DNA of 6,010 bases from Bacillota bacterium (GTDB lineage Bacteria; Bacillota; Clostridia; Peptostreptococcales; Anaerovoracaceae), in assembly GCA_017543805.1 (NCBI GenBank), contig JAFYFK010000279.1:1-6010 (forward strand). Direction: 5' to 3'. The notes below the pieces were generated by a model. It made no database searches. It was not told the DNA's origin and was given only the letters and a program-made list of their open reading frames with translations. Numbering within the stretch: the stretch's first letter is position 1; every line of letters begins with the position of its first letter. Position numbers and translations under genes: made by a program. This document shows positions 1-6,010 of the stretch, piece after piece.

Positions 1-3000
1 GAAGATGTGACGGTCATGCTCTGTATGCCCGGGACGCTGGCGTCAACGGGCGGAGGCGGAAGCTGCACGCTCGCGTAGGCATCCCGCTCGGTGAAAGAGA
101 CATTTGTGACCGAAGCGCACATCGTCACGGGTACGACAACGTCCATACCGTCTGCAAACTGGCTTATGAGCTGCTCGCCGTAGGCGTCCCTGTTAAAGAC
201 AGTTAAAAGCTCATAGTTTCCGTACGGGAGATCGCGGAGCGTAAACTGATCCACAGAACCGCTGTCCATGGTCGCGGTATTGTAGTCGAAGCGGCGGAAG
301 GATCCGTCTGTGCCGCGCAGCGCAAAAGTGATGGGCTGCGGCGTTATGTTCCTGTCCGCGCGCAGGTCGATCCTCGGTATCTGGGCCAGTTCAAGGCCTC
401 TTATGATACCCGATTCCAGATCTCCGTGGACGGCGCGTTCGCCGAACTCCCATGTGTAAGCGTAGTCGCTGTAATATTCGACATTGTCCGGATACAGTAT
501 GGTCTCGTTGCCTGTAATATACTGCGTCGTAATTCCGCCGTTGTTCCCCTGGGCGGGATTCGTATAGAACTCCTGGCCGCTTACGAGCCTGACCTCCTGC
601 CCGAGCCTGTGATAAGATCCGCCTATGAAGTTGACCATATCAGCAAGGTTTGCGCTTTCACCGAACGTCAGCTTAAGCCCGCTGTCCTTGTCGATAAGGC
701 TCATGTCCACCGCTTCCGACAGGAAATAGGAGCCTAAACCGAGGTCCAGATGGCCTGTCATCTGCGTACCGTGAATAATCTTCCCCGGAAGCGGGGTCCA
801 CTCGCCTGTAGCTTTATTTTTGTAAAACACTTCATAATCGACACCGAGGTTTACGGCGCCTGTGCCGGAACCCGGGATGCCTTCATTGTCGGAATAGAAC
901 AGCGCGTCGATTATAACGGCTGCCTTTTCGCGCAGAACGACGGCCGGAGGGTCCGCTTCGTTTTCACCGTTGTGCACGGGATGTATCCACGTTTCATCGA
1001 TGTCGAAGGGTTCCGCTACAGAGCCGTAGCTGTTGAAGCTGAGCCTGTACCGGGACGATGAGTCGAGGAAAGAGGTCTCAAGCTGTTTAGTGCGCCAGTA
1101 CCAGCTTCCGGATCCCACCCAGCTTCCGTCAGCCCCATAGAAATCGAAGCTCAGATCCTGCTGCGCCGGCGTTGTCCCGCCGGATCCGCAGAGCACATCC
1201 ATATACATGTAGTCTGTAAGCCATTTCACCTTCATATCGGTTTCAATGCTTAACGCGCTGCCGCGGATAAACGGAGTCGTATATGTTATTCCGTTCCCTG
1301 TGGCTTCGCCGACATCGGAAGTCAATACATAGGAATATCCCCTGGTCTCCGCTGTAAGTTCGATGTTTCCGGCTGCTGAAGCGCTGGCTGGTCTTTCGAG
1401 ATAGAAGTGGTAGCCTTCACTGTCGAAATAATTGCTGCTGGTGTACGCGTTGACAGTTTTGTCCGCAAGGACGAACTTTCCGGAGGCGTCGATCTCATCT
1501 TCACGGAAATCGCCGAGCACGTCGACCCTTATCTTGTCCGGAAGCGTTGAAGTATCCAGAGCGAAGGTGTCGGCGCCGGTACAAAAATCTTCAAGCGAAC
1601 CGCCGACCGTGAAAGGTTCGTTTTCTATAAAGAATACCGCCATTCCGTCGCCGTTCGGCATCCTGCGGTAAGCCCCGCGCGGGCAGAGGCCGGTAAAGAC
1701 CCCGCCTGCCTTCGGCATGGCATAGATCTTGCGGCCGTATATGACTTTGAGTGCGTCGAATTCCGGAGCAAGGGAATAGCCCGAAGTATCGAGGCTTGCG
1801 CTCGCGTGGGCGAGAACGATTATTGCCTGCAGGTTCTTTGTCAGCAGATTTCCCGAAGGCGCCGAGAATACAGCGCTCTCGAGCACTGCAGCGTCTTCCG
1901 GTATATCTACTGTTCCCGTAAAGGTCTGCGGCCCGGAAAGAGCCGCGCTCACGTTCCTGCGCTCGCCGGCTGTGTCAAGATAGACCAGTTTAACGCTTAC
2001 CGAAGCCGGGCGCTCCTGCCCTGCCTCCGGCGTGTAAGTAAATCTCAGGCTGCCGGTATTGGAATCCGTCAGAGTCAGATATCCGTTGGCGAGAGTTCCC
2101 GCTGCCGCGCTGAATTCCGCGGAACCGAGCTCAACAGTTTCCCCGCTGCCCACACCAGTATCGAGCAGAGCCGCAGCTGTGAATTCGAGATCGACTATTC
2201 CGTCAACGTTCAGATATGACCTCGCATTGACGACTGAGGACTCTTCCGGAGCCGTGAGGCTGAACCAGGTGTGCTCGTCCCCAGCGGCTCTGGTTATAAG
2301 TATTCCGTTTGCGTACTCCGCCCTTGTGGCGAGCACTGTTATATCGTCAAAACCGAGCGGACTGTACTGCTCCATCGACTCGACTTCCTGCTTCATGACG
2401 ACCGCGCTTGCGAGCTTCCACTCGCCCGCGTCAAGCACCATCCTGCCGTTGACAGCCGTGCCTTCGCCGAAAGGCGCCTCTTCACCGTTTGCGCCTGTGA
2501 ATTCAAGGCTCGCGGTGAAGTTCGTTTCGGTCTTCGAAAGCTTTGGGATGCTCCAGTTTGTATTCGATCCTGAAGCCAGCGTTCCGATGCCGTTCTTCTC
2601 CCAGAACGAACAGACGAAGACTACCTCGCCTGCCATGACTCCTCCGACCATATCGATATTCGACGAGGAGCAGGTAACCATGGCGTCGCCGTAGGTCCCG
2701 GGCTTTACTTTTATCGGACTGACAGTCTGGGAATATTCATAAGTGCTCGTGTCAAAACCGTAGCTCATCAGCTCCGCTTCGACCTCGGCAGACTTGAGAT
2801 CGCCGCCGGAAAGCACCACCTTGAGTGACATTACAGACGGAGCCGCGTTGAGAACGGATCCTTCTATGTTAAGAGTCGCGTAGGATCTGTTGCCGGCGAA
2901 CGATACGCTTCCGCCGCTGTTTGTGACGGTAACGTTTTCCCAGTCGAAGACAGAATAAGGCTCGTCTGTATCCTCGCTCGCAGAAGAGGCTGCGGTGACC

Positions 3001-4157
3001 AGATATGATCCGGGTTCAACATACAGGGGAACGTCAGTATCGACAAGCCCTGTAAGAGCGGCGCTGGCGGTATCTCTTCCGTAGAGGTTCCCAATAAGGC
3101 CTTCCGAAATGGGGTCTACGCTGTCGCTCTCCTCCTGCTGTTCCCTGGCCCTGATGGCCGCCGGAACGGCAATGTCCCCAAATACGCGCCAGACCGCGTT
3201 TTCGGCGTAAAGCGGGACAAGCTGATGTGTCTGACTGTCCGTTTTCTCCCCGACATGCATCGGAGTAATTTCAAGTGGTCTGCAGGCGTCAAAGAAGCTG
3301 CCGCCGACTGTAAGGCCGTTTGCCTTTTCAGAAGACGAAAGAAGATGGACGACGGACTTGACGAAAGCGTCCTCACTGCCCGCGCCGGGAGGAGTATATC
3401 CGGCAGGCGCCATCTGAGGATACTGAATGCAGCTCATAATGATGGAACGCTTTGTGTTTATATCATATTGATAATATGCGGCTCCGCTGCCTCCTCCGGA
3501 ATACTGCAGATAGGCTTCGGCGATCTCATTAACGCCGTAAACGATCTCTTCATCTATTTCTGCCTGTACTTCGTCCGGATCGTAATCAGGATCGTCGGGG
3601 TCATAATAAACAGAGTCTTCGGCGTATTCGACAAACTGTTCTGCGGAAAACAGCGGTTCTCCGTAGTCTTCGTTTTCTGCATCCTCAAACCAGCTGACAA
3701 AATCGCTGTTTTCAAGAATGCTCCCGTACCATGCCAAAGCCTGCTGACGGTTCCAGTTCGGATAACCCGTTGGGTAATCTTCTCCTGAAACAGGAAGCGA
3801 ACCGTACATAGCTATCCAGTACTTATCAAATTCCGCCTCTATCTGCGCGTCGCTCAGATTCGCGGGATCGCCGGAACTGCCTGCCTCGTACTGCACTACA
3901 GCGTAGTAATCCCCGCTGCCGAACAGCTGCGCGCCGGTCTTGTCGGCTCTCAGGCTGCCTGCGCCGCGGGTCCACTTGATATCCGGAGCGTACCCCCTCC
4001 TTGCCTCATACAGTTCCACGCTCAGCGTGCCTTCCCCGTACGCTGAACTGTCAAAGGTCACGGTCCATCCCTGATCTGCCGCAAAGGACAGCGGGGCGGA
4101 TACAAACACCATCGCAAGTGAGAGCACTATAGCCGTCAAACGCTTACCGAACTTCAT
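1..4157 (-). CDS. Very large secreted protein of unknown function (N-terminal 1385 residues; C-terminus outside window)
   Basis: I read this frame codon by codon from the ATG at 4157-4155 to the left edge and found no stop, so the protein has at least 1385 residues. The start is supported by AGGAGG six bases upstream and by an immediate Sec signal peptide: basic n-region (KFGKR, residues 2-6), hydrophobic core (about 7-19) and a likely signal peptidase I site at SFA-A or FAA-D near residues 26-27. It is therefore probably exported. The mature part is rich in Ser, Thr, Gly, Ala and acidic residues with alternating beta-strand-like patterns, typical of stacked beta-sandwich modules. Landmarks are an Asp-Pro acidic run (DPDDPDYDPDE, 186-196), a Gly/Ser linker (220-225), a charged RAREQQEESDSVDP stretch near 335-347, cysteines at 243 and 292, a carboxypeptidase-regulatory/SpaA-like strand motif (DLPYGNYEL, 1309-1317) and a PPPP linker (1367-1370). 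No catalytic motif was recognised. Any cell-wall anchor would lie beyond the window. It is divergent from the CoA-transferase gene. Gene reality is near certain; function is unknown. Confidence 0.93.
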   Translation of the reverse strand, partial: MKFGKRLTAIVLSLAMVFVSAPLSFAADQGWTVTFDSSAYGEGTLSVELYEARRGYAPDIKWTRGAGSLRADKTGAQLFGSGDYYAVVQYEAGSSGDPANLSDAQIEAEFDKYWIAMYGSLPVSGEDYPTGYPNWNRQQALAWYGSILENSDFVSWFEDAENEDYGEPLFSAEQFVEYAEDSVYYDPDDPDYDPDEVQAEIDEEIVYGVNEIAEAYLQYSGGGSGAAYYQYDINTKRSIIMSCIQYPQMAPAGYTPPGAGSEDAFVKSVVHLLSSSEKANGLTVGGSFFDACRPLEITPMHVGEKTDSQTHQLVPLYAENAVWRVFGDIAVPAAIRAREQQEESDSVDPISEGLIGNLYGRDTASAALTGLVDTDVPLYVEPGSYLVTAASSASEDTDEPYSVFDWENVTVTNSGGSVSFAGNRSYATLNIEGSVLNAAPSVMSLKVVLSGGDLKSAEVEAELMSYGFDTSTYEYSQTVSPIKVKPGTYGDAMVTCSSSNIDMVGGVMAGEVVFVCSFWEKNGIGTLASGSNTNWSIPKLSKTETNFTASLEFTGANGEEAPFGEGTAVNGRMVLDAGEWKLASAVVMKQEVESMEQYSPLGFDDITVLATRAEYANGILITRAAGDEHTWFSLTAPEESSVVNARSYLNVDGIVDLEFTAAALLDTGVGSGETVELGSAEFSAAAGTLANGYLTLTDSNTGSLRFTYTPEAGQERPASVSVKLVYLDTAGERRNVSAALSGPQTFTGTVDIPEDAAVLESAVFSAPSGNLLTKNLQAIIVLAHASASLDTSGYSLAPEFDALKVIYGRKIYAMPKAGGVFTGLCPRGAYRRMPNGDGMAVFFIENEPFTVGGSLEDFCTGADTFALDTSTLPDKIRVDVLGDFREDEIDASGKFVLADKTVNAYTSSNYFDSEGYHFYLERPASASAAGNIELTAETRGYSYVLTSDVGEATGNGITYTTPFIRGSALSIETDMKVKWLTDYMYMDVLCGSGGTTPAQQDLSFDFYGADGSWVGSGSWYWRTKQLETSFLDSSSRYRLSFNSYGSVAEPFDIDETWIHPVHNGENEADPPAVVLREKAAVIIDALFYSDNEGIPGSGTGAVNLGVDYEVFYKNKATGEWTPLPGKIIHGTQMTGHLDLGLGSYFLSEAVDMSLIDKDSGLKLTFGESANLADMVNFIGGSYHRLGQEVRLVSGQEFYTNPAQGNNGGITTQYITGNETILYPDNVEYYSDYAYTWEFGERAVHGDLESGIIRGLELAQIPRIDLRADRNITPQPITFALRGTDGSFRRFDYNTATMDSGSVDQFTLRDLPYGNYELLTVFNRDAYGEQLISQFADGMDVVVPVTMCASVTNVSFTERDAYASVQLPPPPVDASVPGIQSMTVTS

Positions 4158-4163
4158 AGCAGG

Positions 4164-4169
4164 CCTCCT
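4164..4169 (-). promoter_or_regulatory. Ribosome binding site of the large secreted protein
   Basis: The minus strand reads AGGAGG followed by a six-base spacer (CCTGCT) and ATG at 4157. This is a full-consensus Shine-Dalgarno sequence and fixes the start of the long frame. Confidence 0.88.
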
Positions 4170-4220
4170 GTATTCACAAACAGTAACGTAAAAGATAAAG
4201 GTTGCATTACTTCAAGATAT

Positions 4221-4249
4221 ATTATATGCCATAACAGGGAAAACTTAAA
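4221..4249 (-). promoter_or_regulatory. Candidate sigma-A-type promoter for the large secreted protein
   Basis: On the minus strand there is a perfect -10 box TATAAT (4226-4221). A weak -35-like TTTAAG lies 17 bases upstream (4249-4244). Transcription would begin near 4214, giving a leader of about 57 bases before the ATG. The -10 is exact, but the -35 matches TTGACA at only about half its positions. An activator or another sigma factor cannot be excluded. Confidence 0.55.
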
Positions 4250-4278
4250 TAAAGCTTTCGCCGCAGGAGAACAGTATT

Positions 4279-4287
4279 TGTTATAAT
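4279..4287 (+). promoter_or_regulatory. Extended -10 promoter for the CoA-transferase gene
   Basis: The plus strand reads TGTTATAAT, an exact extended -10 element (TG, one base, TATAAT at 4282-4287). No good -35 hexamer is found at the usual distance; the sequence 17 bases upstream is GC-rich. That is tolerated by extended -10 promoters. The expected start of transcription is near 4294, leaving a leader of about 32 bases that contains the ribosome binding site. Confidence 0.65.
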
Positions 4288-4312
4288 AAGAGTCAGGCTA
4301 AATGCCCGTTTA

Positions 4313-4318
4313 AGGAGG
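4313..4318 (+). promoter_or_regulatory. Ribosome binding site of the CoA-transferase gene
   Basis: AGGAGG sits seven bases before the ATG at 4326. It selects this start over later in-frame methionines and fits the family's usual N-terminus (DEYKKKLVSPEEA). Confidence 0.9.
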
Positions 4319-4325
4319 ACGCGCG

Positions 4326-5663
4326 ATGAACGTGTTTGATGAATATAAGAAAAAACTCGTATCTCCCGAAGAAGCTGTAAAAATAGTGAAGTCCGGCGAC
4401 TGGGTCGACTACAGCCAGGTCTGTTCCTTCCCCGAAGCGCTGGACAGGGCTCTCGCCAAGAGGAAAGGCGAGCTTGAGGATGTTAAACTGCGCAACGCGA
4501 TATCGCTCAAGCCCGTTCAGGTCGTGGAGCAGGATCCGGAGCACGAGTCCTTCACCTACAATGTCTGGCACTGTTCAGGCCTGGACAGGTCCTATATAGA
4601 CAAAGGCTGGGCGTTTTATTCCCCCATGCTTTTCAGGAACTGCGGCTCATATTACACGAAGGGTTACGCAAAAGTGGATGTAGCCATGGTCACCGTCGCC
4701 CCCATGGACCGGCACGGCTTTTTCAGCTACGGCTTAACGAACTGCTGCATGCAGGAAATGCTGGATTCGGCCAGCCATATAATCCTGGAAGTCAACGAGC
4801 ATATGCCTGTGATATTCGGCTCCGAGGGGGACCATATACATATATCTGAGGTAGATTATGTGGTCGAGGGACACAGCGGCATCTGCACAGCCCCTGGAAG
4901 CAAGCCGAGCGAGATCGACGAGAAGATAGCCGCCAATATCTTTCCCTTCCTCTATGACGGGATCACGCTTCAGATAGGGATAGGCGGAATGCCCAACGCG
5001 CTCGGATGCATCATAGCCGAATCCGACCTTAAGGATCTGGGGATGCACACGGAACTTATGAGCGACGGTTACCTGAAGCTTTACCAGGCCGGGAAGATGA
5101 CGAACAGAAAGAAACCAATAAACCGCGGGAAAGGCGTTTTTTCGATCTGTTCAGGATCCACAGAACTGTATGATTTCCTCGACCGCAATACCGATATCCT
5201 CTCCGCGCCTATGAGTTATGTGAACGACCCCGAAACGATACGGCAGCTCGACCATTTTGTTTCGATCAACGGATGCATATCGGCGGACCTGTACGGGCAG
5301 GTCTGTTCAGAGTCGTCGGGAACGAGGCAGATCAGCGGCACCGGCGGCCAGCTGGATTTCGTGACCGGCGCGTACATGGCTGAGCACGGTCAGGCGTTCC
5401 TGGCCATGCCCTCTGTCTTCGTCGACAAAAACGGAGTGCGCCATTCGCGCATACTTCCGAAGTTCACCGAAGGAGATATCATTACCACTCCGCGCACGCA
5501 GTCTCCCTGCATAGTGACGGAATACGGTCTGGCGCAGATGTCCGGGGCGACGACCTGGGAGAGAGCGGAAAGGCTGATAGAGATAGCTCATCCGGATTTC
5601 CGCGAAGATCTCATCAAAGCCGCTCAGCAGCAGAAGATCTGGCGAAGATCGAACAAGCGGTAA
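4326..5663 (+). CDS. Acyl-CoA:acetate CoA-transferase, probably butyryl-CoA:acetate CoA-transferase (acetyl-CoA hydrolase/transferase family)
   Basis: This cytoplasmic enzyme of 445 residues is full length for its family. It belongs to the single-chain CoA-transferases that include butyryl-CoA:acetate CoA-transferase (But) and 4-hydroxybutyrate CoA-transferase (AbfT), which move CoA between acyl groups through a glutamyl-CoA intermediate. Visible signatures are an N-terminal DEYKKKLVSPEEAVKIVKSGD segment (5-25), VAPMDRHGFFSYG (124-136), the glycine loop QIGIGGMPNA (216-225), the likely catalytic glutamate E243 in HTELMSDG, SGTGGQLDF (337-345), VTEYG (397-401) and AHPDFRE (421-427). The C-terminal KIWRRSN ending is also typical. 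In fermenters But performs the last step of butyrate formation, consuming acetate and yielding acetyl-CoA; the etfA fragment downstream fits that role. Acyl specificity cannot be read from sequence alone: the SDGYLKLYQAGK stretch after E243 differs from the Roseburia-type But I remember, so 4-hydroxybutyrate or propionate as substrate remains possible. It appears monocistronic, with its own promoter and terminator. The family call is firm and the substrate moderate. Confidence 0.93.
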   Translation: MNVFDEYKKKLVSPEEAVKIVKSGDWVDYSQVCSFPEALDRALAKRKGELEDVKLRNAISLKPVQVVEQDPEHESFTYNVWHCSGLDRSYIDKGWAFYSPMLFRNCGSYYTKGYAKVDVAMVTVAPMDRHGFFSYGLTNCCMQEMLDSASHIILEVNEHMPVIFGSEGDHIHISEVDYVVEGHSGICTAPGSKPSEIDEKIAANIFPFLYDGITLQIGIGGMPNALGCIIAESDLKDLGMHTELMSDGYLKLYQAGKMTNRKKPINRGKGVFSICSGSTELYDFLDRNTDILSAPMSYVNDPETIRQLDHFVSINGCISADLYGQVCSESSGTRQISGTGGQLDFVTGAYMAEHGQAFLAMPSVFVDKNGVRHSRILPKFTEGDIITTPRTQSPCIVTEYGLAQMSGATTWERAERLIEIAHPDFREDLIKAAQQQKIWRRSNKR

Positions 5664-5671
5664 GCAATAAA

Positions 5672-5706
5672 AAGGATGCCTCGCATTGAGGCATCCTTCT
5701 TTTTTT
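5672..5706 (+). terminator. Rho-independent terminator of the CoA-transferase gene, possibly bidirectional
   Basis: A perfect 11-bp stem, AAGGATGCCTC (5672-5682) with GAGGCATCCTT (5688-5698), closes a five-base GCATT loop. It is followed by CTTTTTTT and begins eight bases after the stop codon. Read on the minus strand, the same hairpin is followed by TTTATTGC, with two more T from the stem base. It could therefore also stop transcripts arriving from etfA, though less efficiently. Confidence 0.93.
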
Positions 5707-5713
5707 GATATTT

Positions 5714-5850
5714 CAGACAAACGTGTCACCTCGGGTCGCTCTCGCTCCTCAGGGGACCCTCCTAGCGGTTCTAAACTCCGTCGTCGCCTTCGGCTCGCCG
5801 GTCGCTAAGAACCGAGTTCCCTGAGGACCCTCGTTAGACACGTTTGTCTG
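5714..5850. repeat. 137-bp imperfect palindrome with 14-bp perfect terminal inverted repeats
   Basis: The ends are exact inverted copies: CAGACAAACGTGTC (5714-5727) and GACACGTTTGTCTG (5837-5850). Two further inner arms pair in the correct nested order: TCCTCAGGG (5746-5754) with CCCTGAGGA (5819-5827), and CGGTTCT (5766-5772) with AGAACCG (5808-5814). An apical GC-rich region includes GCC-TTC-GGC. The whole could fold into one long interrupted stem on either strand. No convincing ORF lies inside, and no clear target-site duplication flanks it. It lies between the CoA-transferase terminator and the etfA stop. It may be a dispersed intergenic repeat or MITE-like element, or a structured 3' RNA. 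The pairing is seen directly; the identity is inference. Confidence 0.75.
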
Positions 5851-5865
5851 CTTTATTTATCTGGA

Positions 5866-6010
5866 TTACTTCTTAGCCTTCTCAGCTCTTATAGCTTCGA
5901 TCAGCATCGGCGTGACCTTGAAGAGGTCGCCGCAGATGCCGTAGTCCGCGATCTCGAAGATCGGAGCGGCTTCGTTCTTGTTGACTGCGATGATGCAGCC
6001 GGACTCAGAC
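5866..6010 (-). CDS. etfA: Electron transfer flavoprotein alpha subunit, C-terminal 47 residues (partial)
   Basis: The fragment ends at a TAA (5868-5866) and is open to the right edge. Its sequence matches the conserved end of the ETF alpha FAD-binding domain: SGCIIAVNKN, then APIFEIADYGICGDLF, then a Lys/Ala-rich tail ending EKAKK. EtfA binds FAD and, with EtfB, passes electrons to or from acyl-CoA dehydrogenases; in butyrate producers EtfAB works with butyryl-CoA dehydrogenase, often bifurcating electrons to ferredoxin. Family members usually have NKD where this has NKN, and often V where this has C in GICGD; both look like tolerated changes. Codon use is biased as in highly expressed genes (all five Lys are AAG, six of seven Ile are ATC), unlike the ATA-rich CoA-transferase gene. 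The partners etfB and bcd would be expected upstream, beyond the right edge. It is probably the last gene of its operon, because terminator and palindrome follow. Confidence 0.9.
   Translation of the reverse strand, partial: SESGCIIAVNKNEAAPIFEIADYGICGDLFKVTPMLIEAIRAEKAKK

Noticed and set aside
2059..2694. Plus-strand ORF of 211 codons, and the other plus-strand ORFs between 426 and 3788
   Set aside because: They lie antisense to a continuous, signal-peptide-bearing minus-strand frame. Their translations are low-complexity Ser/Pro/Val or Arg-rich, and they look like shadows of the real gene.
4173..4284. Rex (NADH-sensing) operator
   Set aside because: Half-site-like TTCACAA (4173-4179) and TTGTTAT (4278-4284) occur, but neither has its partner half-site at the four-base spacing expected for TTGTTAANNNNTTAACAA-type operators.
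4293..5048. Minus-strand ORFs of 92 and 104 codons inside the CoA-transferase gene
   Set aside because: Both are antisense to a fully conserved family protein and are explained as frame shadows.
5307..5729. Minus-strand ORF of 140 codons overlapping the CoA-transferase 3' end
   Set aside because: It would begin inside the palindrome region, run through the terminator hairpin and lie antisense to conserved CoA-transferase motifs. No family is recognisable in it.
5764..5780. tRNA-like T-arm (GGTTCTAA followed by CTCC)
   Set aside because: The bases resemble a T loop, but the required CC/GG stem, acceptor stem, anticodon arm and D arm are not present. The segment is better explained as one arm of the palindrome.
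5714..5850. Complete insertion sequence
   Set aside because: The terminal inverted repeats are good, but there is no room for a transposase and no clear flanking target duplication. At most it could be a non-autonomous element.
5714..5850. Palindrome as the etfA intrinsic terminator
   Set aside because: On the minus strand the right-hand arm starts about 15 bases after the stop, but the sequence after the structure is AAATATC rather than a T-tract. The neighbouring 5672-5698 hairpin is the better terminator.

Overview
The window looks like part of a chromosome from an anaerobic, Gram-positive-type bacterium, most likely a fermenting member of Clostridia (Eubacteriales). Three things suggest this: strong AGGAGG ribosome binding sites, AT-rich promoters between moderately GC-rich genes, and a CoA-transferase of the butyrate-pathway family next to an electron-transfer flavoprotein (ETF) gene. 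The taxonomy is inference; no rRNA or marker gene is present.

Layout. (1) From 4157 to the left edge, the minus strand carries one uninterrupted reading frame of at least 1385 codons. It starts with a Sec signal peptide and a good ribosome binding site and runs out of the window without a stop. It is a very large secreted, probably multi-domain beta-rich surface protein of no recognised function. (2) A 168-bp divergent intergenic region (4158-4325) holds a candidate promoter for each side. (3) On the plus strand, 4326-5663 encodes a complete 445-residue acyl-CoA:acetate/4-hydroxybutyrate-type CoA-transferase, best matched to butyryl-CoA:acetate CoA-transferase. (4) It ends in a strong rho-independent hairpin (5672-5706). 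(5) Next comes a 137-bp imperfect palindrome (5714-5850) with perfect 14-bp terminal inverted repeats and no coding content. (6) The right edge holds the last 47 codons of etfA on the minus strand, converging on the CoA-transferase.

How the genes fit together. In butyrate-forming anaerobes, EtfAB with butyryl-CoA dehydrogenase reduces crotonyl-CoA to butyryl-CoA. The CoA-transferase then exchanges CoA with acetate, releasing butyrate and acetyl-CoA. The etfA fragment beside this CoA-transferase fits that pathway, although the two genes converge and so are separate transcription units. The large secreted protein shows no evident functional link to butyrate metabolism.

The items least explained by known families are the giant secreted protein and the 137-bp palindromic element. 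No complete new defence or mobile system is visible here.
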